From the NCBI GenBank assembly GCA_963732345.1, contig CAVSZI010000009.1:321760-385759 (forward strand): a DNA stretch of 64,000 bases, written 5' to 3'. The DNA comes from Bog-532 sp963732345 (GTDB lineage Bacteria; Actinomycetota; Actinomycetes; Streptosporangiales; Streptosporangiaceae). The notes below the pieces were generated by a model that was given only the letters and a program-made list of their open reading frames with translations, was not told the DNA's origin and searched no databases. A program made the position numbers and the translations under genes. Positions within the stretch are counted from its first letter, which is position 1, and every line of letters starts with the position of its first letter. Shown here piece by piece: positions 15,000 through 23,581 of the stretch.

Positions 15000-15596
15000 T
15001 CATCGTACCGGCGGGCCAGCGGCCACGCGGGCGACCAGGCCGGCGATCTGGTCGGCCAGGGGCGCGGCCGCGGTCAGGCGGTTGTCGATGACCGTGTGCG
15101 GGGCCGCCGGGGCGGTACCGAGGCGCATGCTGGCGGTGTACGCGGCGAACTGCTCCAGCTTGGGCGCGTCCCGGGCGTACCCGCGGGCGGCGAGGCGCTG
15201 GCGCAGGGTGGCCGCGTCCGAACGGACCCAGACCAGGTGCACGGTCCCGCCGCCGAGGTCATCCACCCAGGACCGCCACCGGTCCCCGTCGTGGATCTGC
15301 TGGGTGAACGGGCCGGACAGCAGGACGGGGCAGCCGTGCGCACGGATCTCCCGGGCGGTGGACGTCATGCCCGCGTACTCGTGCACCTTGATGTGCTCGT
15401 CGTACCAGAGGCCCTCGCGCTCACCCGGCGGGCGGCCGGCCGCGGCGAGCGTCGCGGCCACGAACGACCCGTACATGGTGTCCTTGTCGAGCAGCGCCGG
15501 GGCCCCGTCCAGGGCGGCGAGCAGCAGGCCCGCGACCGTGCTCTTGCCCGCCCCGGGCGGCCCGGCCACCACCCACGCGGGCGCAGGAACGTCCAT
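15000..15596 (-). CDS. P-loop kinase-like ATPase (AAA_33/zeta-like)
   Basis: A 198-residue single-domain P-loop protein. Walker A is 'VAGPPGAGKSTVAGL' at residues about 10-24; 'LLDKDTMYG' supplies the substrate-side Asp typical of small kinases; 'TVHLVWVRSDAATLRQRLAA' is the lid region with arginines. Length and layout match the AAA_33 family of small-molecule kinases such as gluconate or chloramphenicol kinase-like proteins; zeta toxins share the fold, but no epsilon-like partner is adjacent. ATG 15596 opens the domain directly. Substrate unknown. Confidence 0.75.
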   Translation of the reverse strand: MDVPAPAWVVAGPPGAGKSTVAGLLLAALDGAPALLDKDTMYGSFVAATLAAAGRPPGEREGLWYDEHIKVHEYAGMTSTAREIRAHGCPVLLSGPFTQQIHDGDRWRSWVDDLGGGTVHLVWVRSDAATLRQRLAARGYARDAPKLEQFAAYTASMRLGTAPAAPHTVIDNRLTAAAPLADQIAGLVARVAAGPPVR

Positions 15597-15728
15597 GCTC
15601 AGCGAGAATACGGTTCTGCGCCGCCGGAAGGATCACCGCGCCGCGTTTGTGGTCCGTTTGTGCGGCGAGGAATTCCCCATCTGCGAGCCGCGGCACCCGT
15701 CCCCCATCCGGACGGGAGACCGGGGGAC

Positions 15729-16580
15729 TTAGGCGGGCAGGCCGAGAATGCGGGCGGCGTTGCCGCGGAGCACCGCGTCCCGGACGGCGCCGGTGAGGCC
15801 GAGGTCGTCGAGCTCGGACAGGCACCGTTCGGGGGCGATGAACGGGTAGTCACTGCCCCATACGAACTGATCCGACAGCCGGCCCCTGAGCTCGGCGATC
15901 ACCTCCGGCGGGATCCGGCGCGGGGACCAGCCGGAGATGTCGATGAACACGTTGGTCTTGTGCAGCGCCACGGCGATCAGGTCCATCTGCCAGGGCCAGC
16001 CGAAATGCGCGGCCACCACGGTCAGCCCGGGATGCGCCGCGGCCACCGGGTCGAGCTTGAGCGGGTGGGCGTAGTCGATCCGGATGCCCTGGCCGCCGGG
16101 CCGGCGCGAGCCGATCCCGCTCGTCCCCGTGTGGAACAGGGCCAGCAGGCCGTGCTGCTGGCACGCGGCGAAGACCGGCCAGAACTGCGGATCGTCGGGC
16201 GCGAACGCCTGCAGCGACGGGTGGAACTTCACCCCGCGCAGGCCGAGCGCCGCGATGTTTCCCACCTCGGCGACCGCGGCGTCTCCCTTGTGCGGATCGA
16301 CCGAGCCCAGGCCGGTGAAGACGTCGGGGTAGTCACGGCAGGCGGCCGCGACGGTCTCGTTCGGCACGCGCGGGCGCCCGGTCGCGGTTTCGGCGTCCCA
16401 GGCCAGCAGGACCGCCATCAGCCCGAGCTCCCGGTAGCGGCCAGCCAGCTCGCTCAGCGACTGCCGCTGCACCGGCGAGCGGAAGTAGGCCTCGGCCGCC
16501 TCGACGTAGCCGGCCATGCTGCCGTCCAGCCAGTCCGGCGTGGGCAGGTGCACGTGAAAGTCAATGGCCCTGGGTGACAC
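15729..16580 (-). CDS. Amidohydrolase-family metal-dependent hydrolase (ACMSD-like)
   Basis: A 283-residue TIM-barrel hydrolase of the amidohydrolase_2 group. Metal-site motifs appear in order: 'DFHVHLP' (HxH), 'GVKFHPSLQ', 'LFHTGTSG', 'VVAAHFGWPWQ' and 'VWGSDYPF' with the catalytic Asp near 250. These enzymes act as decarboxylases or hydrolases on carboxylated or lactone-type substrates. The start is GTG at 16580; the coding region opens within ten residues of the first metal motif. It is divergent from the serine hydrolase at 16690, with about 110 bp between. Exact reaction unknown. Confidence 0.85.
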   Translation of the reverse strand: MSPRAIDFHVHLPTPDWLDGSMAGYVEAAEAYFRSPVQRQSLSELAGRYRELGLMAVLLAWDAETATGRPRVPNETVAAACRDYPDVFTGLGSVDPHKGDAAVAEVGNIAALGLRGVKFHPSLQAFAPDDPQFWPVFAACQQHGLLALFHTGTSGIGSRRPGGQGIRIDYAHPLKLDPVAAAHPGLTVVAAHFGWPWQMDLIAVALHKTNVFIDISGWSPRRIPPEVIAELRGRLSDQFVWGSDYPFIAPERCLSELDDLGLTGAVRDAVLRGNAARILGLPA

Positions 16581-16689
16581 GGGCCCATAGTAGAGGGCGT
16601 GTCACGTTCTGGGTAGGCGGGCGGGGGCGCCCGGGGGGATAATGGCGCCGCCGGGCGACGGTGCCCGGCGCGACGCGAGGGAGGGTGGC

Positions 16690-17859
16690 GTGACTTCTGG
16701 TATCGATGGCGCGGGCATGGACAAGGTTCTGCGGGGCGCGGTGGAAACGGGCGGGGTCCCGCACGTGGCGGCGATCGCCGCCGACCGCGACGGGGTGATC
16801 TACCAGGGGGCGGCCGGCCCGCGGGCGGTGGGCGAGAGCGCCCCCGTCGGCACGGACACGCTGTTCCGGATCATGTCGATGACCAAGATGCCGTGCACCG
16901 TGGTCGCCCTGCAGGAGATGGAGAAGGGCAACCTGGACCTGGACGCGCCGGTCGCCGACTACTGCCCCGAGTTCGCCGAGGTCCAGGTGCTGACCGGATT
17001 CGACGGCGACGCCCCGCGGCTGCGCCCGCCGGCCAGCCAGGCCACGGTCAGGCAGCTGCTCACGCACACCTCCGGCCTGGGCTACTGGTTCTGGAACGGC
17101 GACCTGGTGCGGTGGGAGGAGATCTCCGGCATCCCGAACGTCGTGGCCGGGCTGAAGGCCTCGCTCCGGGCGCCGCTGGTCGCCGACCCGGGCACCGCCT
17201 TCATCTACGGCATCAACACCGACTGGCTGGGCCAGGTCATCGAGGCGGTGACCGGGCTGAGCCTCGCCGTCGCGGTCAAGCAGGGCGTCACCGGACCGCT
17301 CGGGATGGATCACACGACCTTCCTGATGAACGACGACGAGCGGCTGAACTGCACGCCCGTGCACGTCAAGGGCGAGGACGGGAAATGGGCGTCCATCGGC
17401 GAGATCCTGAACCAGGCACCGGAGTACTGGGCCGGCGGCCATGGGATGTACGGGCCGCCGAACGACTACATCAGGTTCGAGCGCGCCCTGCTGCGCGGCG
17501 GCGAGCTGGACGGAGCGCGGATCCTGCGGCAGGAGACCGTGGACGAGGCGTTCCGGAACCAGATCGGTGACCTGGACTTCCCCGCCGAGATCCCGACCTT
17601 CGACCCGTCCGCCAGCGGCACTCTGGCCCTGGGGCCCGGGTTCAAGTGGGGGTACGGGCTGGCGCTCAACACCCAGGATCTGCCCGGGATGCGGCGGGCC
17701 TGGTCCGGGGCGTGGGCCGGGCTGTGCAACACGCATTTCTGGGTGGACCGCACCACCGGGATCTGCGCCTCGATCTACAGCAATTTTCTGCCGTTCGTCA
17801 CACCGGAGGCGTTCGCCCTCTACCAGGACTTCGAGCGGGCGCTGTATTCCGCGCTATAA
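16690..17859 (+). CDS. Serine hydrolase of the beta-lactamase family (paralogue)
   Basis: A 389-residue PBP-fold hydrolase. The SxxK motif is in 'RIMSMTKMP' (Ser near 63) and the catalytic-Tyr region in 'FIYGINTDWLG'; 'WAGLCNTHFWVD' occupies the third-motif position. It has no signal peptide, so an intracellular esterase is likely. GTG 16690 is preceded by 'gagggaggg'. It resembles the gene at 7640 in architecture but differs in all loops. Its TAA overlaps the stop of the convergent sigma-factor gene by six bases. Confidence 0.85.
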   Translation: MTSGIDGAGMDKVLRGAVETGGVPHVAAIAADRDGVIYQGAAGPRAVGESAPVGTDTLFRIMSMTKMPCTVVALQEMEKGNLDLDAPVADYCPEFAEVQVLTGFDGDAPRLRPPASQATVRQLLTHTSGLGYWFWNGDLVRWEEISGIPNVVAGLKASLRAPLVADPGTAFIYGINTDWLGQVIEAVTGLSLAVAVKQGVTGPLGMDHTTFLMNDDERLNCTPVHVKGEDGKWASIGEILNQAPEYWAGGHGMYGPPNDYIRFERALLRGGELDGARILRQETVDEAFRNQIGDLDFPAEIPTFDPSASGTLALGPGFKWGYGLALNTQDLPGMRRAWSGAWAGLCNTHFWVDRTTGICASIYSNFLPFVTPEAFALYQDFERALYSAL

Positions 17860-19137
17860 CCGGGCCGGGGGCTGGCCGCGCCGGCGGGCCTGCTCGGCTC
17901 GCGCGGCCGTCAGCTCCCGTTCCGGCCCGTTCCGGGTCAATTCGGCCGCGCGCTCGAATTCGGCCTGCGCCTCGGCGGCCCGCCCCAGCTTCATCAGCAG
18001 GTCGCCGCGCACGCTGGCCAGCAGGTGGTAGCCGCGCAGGGCGGGCTCGCCGACGAGCTGGTCCACCAGGTCCAGGCCGGCCTGGGGGCCGAACGCCATC
18101 GACAGCGCGACGGCGCGGTTCAGCTCGACCACGGGTGACGGCAGCACACTGGCCAGGATGCCGTACAGCTCGGTGATCCGCGCCCAGTCGGTGTCGCCAG
18201 CCCGGAAGGCGCGCGCATGGCACGCGGCGATGGCGGCCTGCAGCGTGTAAGGGCCGTGCGCGCCGCCGAGCTTTTCGGCGCGGTCCAGGGCGGCCAGGCC
18301 GCGGTTGATGAGCAGCCGGTCCCACCGCGTCCGGTCCTGGTCGAGCAGCAGCACCGGCCGGCCGGACGGCCCCGTGCGGGCCTCGATCCGGGACGCCTGG
18401 ATCTCCATCAGCGCGGCCAGCCCGTGCACCTCGGGTTCGGCGGGCGCGATCTGGGCCAGCAGGCGGCCCAGCCGGAGGGCCTCGTGGCAGAGGTCCGGCC
18501 GCATCCAGTCCTCGCCGGCGGTGGCCGAATAGCCCTCGTTGAAGATGAGGTACATGGCCTCGAGGACGGACGACAGCCGGGACGGCCGCTGCGCGCTGTC
18601 CGGCGTCTCGAACGGCACCTTCGCGTTCGCGAGGGTCTTCTTGGCCCGGACGATCCGCTGCGCGATCGTCGGCTCCGGCACCAGGTAGGCGCGGGCGATC
18701 TCGGCCGTGGTCAGGCCGCCCAGCAGGCGCAGTGTGAGCGCCACCCGCGCGGGCACCGCGAGCACCGGATGGCACGCGGTGAAGGTGAGCCGGAGCATGT
18801 CGTCGTCGATGTCGTCGCCGGCGGCCTGGTCGAACTCCGCGGGCGCCCCGGCGTCCGTCTCCAGGTCCCGGCCGATCTGGGCGTACTTGCGCTCCAGCTC
18901 ACGGTTGCGGCGGAACAGGTCGATGGCGCGCCGCTTGGCCACGGCCGTCAGCCAGGCGCCGGGGTTCGCGGGTACCCCCGAGCCCGGCCACTGCTCCAGC
19001 GCCGCGACCACGGCGTCCTGGGCCAGTTCCTCGGCCAGGCCGACGTCGCCGGTGAAGCGGGCCAGCGTGGCCACCAGGCGGGCCCACTCGATCCGGACGA
19101 CCGCGTCGACCGCCGCATGCGCAGCCGAATCCGTCAC
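17854..19137 (-). CDS. ECF42-type RNA polymerase sigma factor with C-terminal helical extension
   Basis: A 427-residue sigma factor. Sigma-2 spans about residues 10-80 ('AEELAQDAVVAALEQWPGSG', 'AWLTAVAKRRAIDLFRR') and sigma-4 about 110-170 ('LGGLTTAEIARAYLVPEPTI'). The remaining 250 residues are a TPR-like helical extension ('YLIFNEGYSATAGEDWMRPD', 'HARAFRAGDTDWARITELYG'). This layout is the ECF42 group, which lacks an anti-sigma factor and is encoded beside DGPF/YCII proteins. That partner lies 109 bp upstream on the same strand. GTG start. The extension is the likely regulatory part. Confidence 0.9.
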   Translation of the reverse strand: MTDSAAHAAVDAVVRIEWARLVATLARFTGDVGLAEELAQDAVVAALEQWPGSGVPANPGAWLTAVAKRRAIDLFRRNRELERKYAQIGRDLETDAGAPAEFDQAAGDDIDDDMLRLTFTACHPVLAVPARVALTLRLLGGLTTAEIARAYLVPEPTIAQRIVRAKKTLANAKVPFETPDSAQRPSRLSSVLEAMYLIFNEGYSATAGEDWMRPDLCHEALRLGRLLAQIAPAEPEVHGLAALMEIQASRIEARTGPSGRPVLLLDQDRTRWDRLLINRGLAALDRAEKLGGAHGPYTLQAAIAACHARAFRAGDTDWARITELYGILASVLPSPVVELNRAVALSMAFGPQAGLDLVDQLVGEPALRGYHLLASVRGDLLMKLGRAAEAQAEFERAAELTRNGPERELTAARAEQARRRGQPPARL

Positions 19138-19246
19138 GCCACGATGACATCATCTGAGCGGGATACGCGGCAAGCGGCCCGGCGGGTGGCGCCGCGTGGC
19201 GCGGCACCACCCGCGCAGGGCAGCTCATGGCGCGGTCCCGGTGCGC

Positions 19247-19588
19247 TCAGCCGCCATAGACCGGCCGGACCGTGACCTCGCCCTCACCGGCGAGGGCCAT
19301 GAATCGCTTGGTCCACTCGATGGCCTCGGCCCGGTCGCGGTACTCCGTCAGCGCCCAGCCGCCGACCAGTTCCTTGGCCTCGGTGAACGGGCCGTCCAGC
19401 ACGGTGAACTCACCGTCGCGGTACTGCACCTTGATCGCCTCGTCCAGCGGGGCGACGCCGCCCGTGGCCAGCAGGACGCCGGCCTTGGTGGCTTCCTCCA
19501 CGAACGCGCCCATCTTGGCGTAGTCCTCCGGGGTCGGGGCCGCCATCGGGGCGGACGGGTCGCCGAAGGTGTAACAGAGGTATCGCAT
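19247..19588 (-). CDS. YCII/DGPF-domain protein, sigma-factor partner
   Basis: A 113-residue YCII-related protein with 'MRYLCYTFGDPSAP' at the start and the diagnostic 'VLDGPFTEAKELVGGWAL' near residue 72. ATG 19588 has 'aaaggagc' upstream. It is co-directional with, and upstream of, the ECF42 sigma gene, the standard arrangement for this pair. Such proteins are thought to be targets of, or act with, the sigma factor; a catalytic role like that of YciI has not been shown for this group to my knowledge. Confidence 0.85.
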   Translation of the reverse strand: MRYLCYTFGDPSAPMAAPTPEDYAKMGAFVEEATKAGVLLATGGVAPLDEAIKVQYRDGEFTVLDGPFTEAKELVGGWALTEYRDRAEAIEWTKRFMALAGEGEVTVRPVYGG

Positions 19589-19880
19589 GGTCGTGCTCCT
19601 TTCGGTAGGTGGCGGGCGGTGCGGCCCGTTTGCCCACACGTCGAACGCCGCGGCGCCAGATCGACACGCGCCGGAATATTTTTCCGAACGTGGCGGCCGG
19701 GGAACATCGGCCGGGCTGCTAGCGTTGCGATCCGTGGCGGCACAGATGCCGCCGTTCTCGCGGGCACACGGCCCGCGTGGTCGCTTGTGTGAGCAGTCCG
19801 CTGGTCGGCGAGTCACTTTTCGCCGCTGTCGTCGACGTCTCTGACATGACGCGGCCCCGAATCAGCGATGGAGTTCATGC

Positions 19881-21462
19881 ATGTCTGACAATGCAAGGCG
19901 ACGGCGCGCGCCCGCCCGCTCGCACGGTCCCCGCGAGCCGGAACCCGGCCGCCGCGGCCAGCCCGCACGCCGCGGGGGTGAGCCTACCGGCGGCGCGGCG
20001 CGGCGCGGCGGCAAGCCGGCGGGCCGGGCGGCCGGACGGCCGTCCCGGCCGGTCCGGCCCGCGCAGCCCGACCCTTACGCAGGGCTCGACCGCGCCCTGT
20101 CCGACGCCGCCGCCCAGCCGGCGCCCGCATCAGCGTCGTTCGGCCAGCTTGGCCTGCCCGAGCGGCTGATCAGCGCGCTGGCGGCGCGGAACATTCACGA
20201 GCCGTTCGCGATCCAGGCGCGGGCGCTGCCGGACGCGATGGCCGGGCGCGACGTGCTCGGCCGGGCGCAGACCGGTTCGGGCAAGACGCTCGCCTTCGGC
20301 CTGCCGATGCTGACCCGGCTGACCGGCACCGCGGGCCCCAAGGGCGCCCCGCGCGGCCTGGTCCTGGTGCCCACGCGTGAGCTGGCCCAGCAGGTCGCCG
20401 ACGTGCTCACGCCACTCGGCCGCGGCGTCGGCGTGACCGTCACGACCGTCTACGGCGGCGTGCCGTACGGCCGCCAGATCACCCAGCTGCGGAACGGCGT
20501 GGACATCGTCGTCGCCACCCCGGGCCGGCTGATCGACCTGCTCGACCGGGGGGCCTGCACGCTCAGCGGCATCGAGATCACGGTTCTGGACGAGGCCGAC
20601 CACATGGCCGACCTCGGCTTCCTGCCCGCGGTGACCCGCATCCTGGACGAGACCCCGGCGGGCGGCCAGCGGATGCTGTTCTCCGCCACGCTGGACCGGC
20701 GGGTCGGGCAGCTGGTGACCCGCTACCTCAACGACCCCGCGCTGCACGCGGTGGCGCCGCAGGCCGAGACGGCGAGCGTGGCCGAGCACAGTGTGCTGGT
20801 GCTGCACGCCGAGGACAAACTGCCGGTAGCCGCGGAGATCGCCAGCCAGCGCGCGGACCCTGTTCTTCGTCCGGACCAAGCACGGCGCGGACCGGCTCGC
20901 CCGGCAGCTGAGCAAGGCAGGGGTGGCCGCCGAGGCCATTCACGGCAACCGGAACCAGAGCCAGCGGCAGCGCGCGCTGGACGCGTTCGCGGCCGGCCAC
21001 CCGCGGGTCCTCGTCGCCACCGACGTCGCCGCCCGCGGCATCCACGTCGACGACGTGGAGCTGGTCGTGCACTTCGATCCGCCCAACGACCATAAGGACT
21101 ACCTGCACCGCTCCGGCCGTACGGCCCGCGCGGGGGCGTCCGGGCTGGTCGTGACGCTGGCCGAGGAAGGCCAGGTCCGGGAACTGCAGCGGATGCACGA
21201 CGCGGCGGGCGTGAGCGCGCCGCGGCACCACGTCGGCGTGGGGCATCACCTGGTCCGGGAGATCGCGACGACCGGCACACCGGTCCCGCCCCCGCCGCCC
21301 GCCTCGGCCGGGCGGGCGGGCGCCAAGCGGCGGCGGCCGCGTGCCGTTCACCCGACCGGCGACCGGGCGCACGCGCCCAGCCGTGGCGGCCGGGTAAGCC
21401 AGACACGGGGTAGCCAGACACGGGGCGGCCACCCGAACCGGGGCCCGCGCGAGGCAGCGTAG
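19881..21462 (+). pseudogene. DEAD-box RNA helicase (RhlE-like), frameshifted near 20855
   Basis: The N-terminal part has a basic low-complexity leader (residues 1-75) and the first RecA domain: 'FGQLGLPERLI' Q-region, 'RAQTGSGKTLAF' (motif I), 'VPTRELA', 'VLDEADHMADLG' (motif II) and 'LFSATLD' (motif III). The second RecA domain follows in another frame from 'RTLFFVRTKHGADRLARQLS' to 'HRSGRTARAG' (motif VI) and a basic tail. One or two bases are missing in the 'cagcgcgcggaccc' run. Repaired, the protein would be about 526 residues and complete. Such helicases remodel RNA or ribosomes, often in the cold. Error or true inactivation cannot be told apart. Confidence 0.85.
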
Positions 21463-21478
21463 CCCAGCCGCACGGTGC

Positions 21479-21540
21479 CAGCCGAGGGGCCAGCCGAAAG
21501 GGGCCAGCCGAAAAGGGGCTGGCCGAAAAGGGGCTGGCCG
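21479..21540. repeat. Short imperfect repeats between helicase and DinB-like gene
   Basis: Four imperfect copies built on 'ccgaaaaggggctgg' (variants ccgaggggcca, ccgaaaggggcca) run head to tail directly after the helicase stop. Adjacent ggccagcc/ggctggcc segments can pair, so the tract may act as a transcription terminator. Confidence 0.5.
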
Positions 21541-21570
21541 CCGGCTGGGTGGCGCTGGCAGGCTGGGCGG

Positions 21571-22080
21571 GTGAGCCTGCCATTTCCTGAACCGACGGCG
21601 CCGGCGGCGTCGCGGGCCGAGGTCTTCCTGCGGTACCTGGACTACTTCCGCTCCCGGCTGGTCAGCAAGCTCGAAGGGCTGCCCAGCGGCGAACTCCGCG
21701 CCAGCCGGCTGCCGTCCGGCTGGGTGCCGATCGAGCTGATCAAGCACCTGGCCTTCGTAGAGATGCGGTGGCTGGAGTGGGGCTTCGAAGGCCGCGACCA
21801 GCCCGATGTGTGGGGCGATATCAAGGATGACCGCTGGTACGTCGCCCCCGATGAGAGGCTGGCCGGCCTGGTGGCGGCGCTGAACGCCCAGGCCGGACGG
21901 ACCAGGGCGATCGTCGGGGCACACGATCTGGCCGACACCGGCCAGCCCGGCGAACGGTGGGACGGGGCCGATCCCCCATCCCTGGAACGGGTCCTGTTCC
22001 ACCTGCTGCAGGAGTACGCGCGGCACGTCGGCCAGATGGACATCGTCAGCGAGCTGGCCGGCGGTCCAGTCGGGGAATGA
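21571..22080 (+). CDS. DinB/DUF664-family protein
   Basis: A 169-residue four-helix protein of the DinB superfamily, related to mycothiol- or bacillithiol-dependent transferases and maleylpyruvate isomerase-like proteins. Diagnostic stretches are 'EVFLRYLDYFRSRLVSKLEG', 'SGWVPIELIKHLAFVEMRWL' with the first metal His, and 'SLERVLFHLLQEYARHVGQM' with the second and third His. GTG 21571 places the first helix near residue 15; the upstream open frame is repeat-derived. Likely a metal-dependent thiol transferase, but the substrate is not deducible. Confidence 0.8.
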   Translation: MSLPFPEPTAPAASRAEVFLRYLDYFRSRLVSKLEGLPSGELRASRLPSGWVPIELIKHLAFVEMRWLEWGFEGRDQPDVWGDIKDDRWYVAPDERLAGLVAALNAQAGRTRAIVGAHDLADTGQPGERWDGADPPSLERVLFHLLQEYARHVGQMDIVSELAGGPVGE

Positions 22081-22094
22081 CCGCGCGGGGCCGG

Positions 22095-22553
22095 CTAGGC
22101 CAGGACGTCCCGGATCAGCGTGGCCAGCCCGGTGGGCCAGACGGTCTCGGTGGTGCTGTCCAGCTCCGTCAGTGTCCACCAGCGCCAGGCGGCGATGCCG
22201 TCGGTCGCGTGCATCGCGTCGACCCCGCGGATCTCGCGGCACGCCGGGCCGGTCCGCGCGAGGTACAGCCGCTCCCGCTGCCGCACCAACCGGCCCGAAT
22301 ATTCCGTGGTCCACGTGCGGCGGAGCACCTCGGCACCCAGCGGGATGTCATTCCAGCCGGTCTCCTCGGCGAGCTCACGGAGCGCGGCGGCCCTGAAGTC
22401 CTCGCCGTCATTCAGCCCGCCGCCAGGGGTCGTCCAGTGGCTTCCGTTGGGCGGGCCGTCGTCGTAGCGCATCAGCAGCACCCGGTCGTCTGGATCGAGC
22501 AGGACGACGCGGGCGGCGCGGCGCACCAGGAGACCGTTCACGGCTGGGACCAT
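22095..22553 (-). CDS. Nudix hydrolase
   Basis: A 152-residue Nudix protein that hydrolyses a nucleoside diphosphate linked to another moiety. The Nudix box reads 'GGGLNDGEDFRAAALRELAE' then 'ETGW', fitting GX5EX7REUXEEXGU. Upstream 'RAARVVLLDPDDRVLLMRYD' is the first beta-strand pair, and 'WTTPGGG' leads into the box. ATG 22553 is preferred because it directly precedes the first strand. It is convergent with the DinB-like gene (15 bp gap) and divergent from the gene at 22614. Substrate unknown. Confidence 0.88.
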   Translation of the reverse strand: MVPAVNGLLVRRAARVVLLDPDDRVLLMRYDDGPPNGSHWTTPGGGLNDGEDFRAAALRELAEETGWNDIPLGAEVLRRTWTTEYSGRLVRQRERLYLARTGPACREIRGVDAMHATDGIAAWRWWTLTELDSTTETVWPTGLATLIRDVLA

Positions 22554-22613
22554 GCCTCCCATTGTGCCGTTTTGAGACCTGGGCGGCACGGCCGTGGTGC
22601 GAGCATCAGCGCC

Positions 22614-23297
22614 ATGGCCGGGACAAACGCTGCCTCATCGCAGGCGCAGAAGCTGACCGTCGCCCTGGACCTGCCGTCGGCGCAGGTGCTGGCGGACCAG
22701 ATCTCGACCATCCAGGATCTGCAGTTCGTGATGGAGTGCTGCAAGCGGCTGCTGACCGAGCTCGTCAAACCGGAGGAAGAGCGGGACGCGGTGGTGCCGC
22801 AGGCGCTCTGGTCGGCCGCGCTGATGGGCTACGACCGCTGCTTCACCAAGGGCAAGCGGTTCGGGCTCACCGCCGACGACGTCCGGAGCCTGCCGCTCGA
22901 GGGCCAGGTGATGAAGTTCCACAACTGGGTCGTCGACGAGCGCAACAAGCTTGCCCGGCATCCGGCCAACCCTTATGACGTGGCCCGGGTCGGCGCCGTC
23001 CTGTCCCCGCCCCGGTCCTCGTCCGCGTCCTTGCCTGGCCAGCCGGAACGGCGGGTGGAGGGGATCACCGTGCTGTCGGCGAGCCACGTCCTGGTCGACG
23101 GGGCCGGGGTCCGCCAGCTCGGGGCACTGGCATCCGAGCTGGCCAAGCAGACCGCCGAGAGGGCGCAGAAGCAGGAGAGCACCGTGCTCGCCGAGGTGCA
23201 GGAGATCGGCCTGGAAAAGCTGTACGCCCTGCCGCCGCTGCCCGTGGGCCCCGCCGGCGGCGACGATGGCGAAGAGGAACCCGCCGGCGACGCCTAG
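22614..23297 (+). CDS. Conserved hypothetical protein, soluble helical
   Basis: A 227-residue soluble protein. The N-terminal two-thirds are helical ('LDLPSAQVLADQISTIQDLQ', 'RDAVVPQALWSAALMGYDRC', 'MKFHNWVVDERNKLARHPA'). The 'FHNWVVDERNKLARHP' segment resembles HEPN-like or abortive-infection helical proteins with a conserved RxxxH-type core, a weak resemblance only. The C-terminus is a mixed beta segment followed by a coiled region and an acidic tail 'GGDDGEEEP'. The ATG lies 60 bp from the divergent Nudix start. I do not recognise a defined family. Confidence 0.55.
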   Translation: MAGTNAASSQAQKLTVALDLPSAQVLADQISTIQDLQFVMECCKRLLTELVKPEEERDAVVPQALWSAALMGYDRCFTKGKRFGLTADDVRSLPLEGQVMKFHNWVVDERNKLARHPANPYDVARVGAVLSPPRSSSASLPGQPERRVEGITVLSASHVLVDGAGVRQLGALASELAKQTAERAQKQESTVLAEVQEIGLEKLYALPPLPVGPAGGDDGEEEPAGDA

Positions 23298-23394
23298 CGA
23301 GCCACGGCCTCCGCGCGGGCCGCGCCCCGGCCGCACATGGTTCGGTTTCACCAACGCTATTCAGCGCCCGTTGACCAAATCCTTGCAGGCCGCA

Positions 23395-23418
23395 AACCCC
23401 GTCCGTCAGGGCGGGGTT
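23395..23418. terminator. GC hairpin between convergent genes
   Basis: Arms 'aaccccgtcc' and 'gggcggggtt' pair with one mismatch around loop 'gtca'. It sits between the hypothetical gene and the 3' end of the sedolisin pseudogene. It may be a bidirectional terminator; the shape also resembles tnpB-element end hairpins. No T-tract follows. Confidence 0.4.
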
Positions 23419-23581
23419 AGCCCGGCGGTGGTCCGGGCGGGCGGAAGTCTCGGGAGTAGCGTCAGCGGAGAGCGCTAAGGGCGCGCCGGGCGTCATGGGG
23501 TGAACGGGAGGCTGATGCCCCGGTTCCCGCCGTCTCTGACGAGCGGCGCGGGCGGCGCCGCGCGGGCGCGGGCTGCTCCTT

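Noticed and set aside
15000..15596. Zeta-type toxin of a toxin-antitoxin pair
   Set aside because: The P-loop fold fits, but there is no adjacent epsilon-like antitoxin and the region lacks zeta-specific motifs, so a small-molecule kinase-like ATPase is the safer call.
22614..23297. HEPN-type abortive-infection nuclease
   Set aside because: The 'FHNWVVDERNKLARHP' stretch is only loosely similar to an RxxxH HEPN core and there is no nucleotidyltransferase partner.
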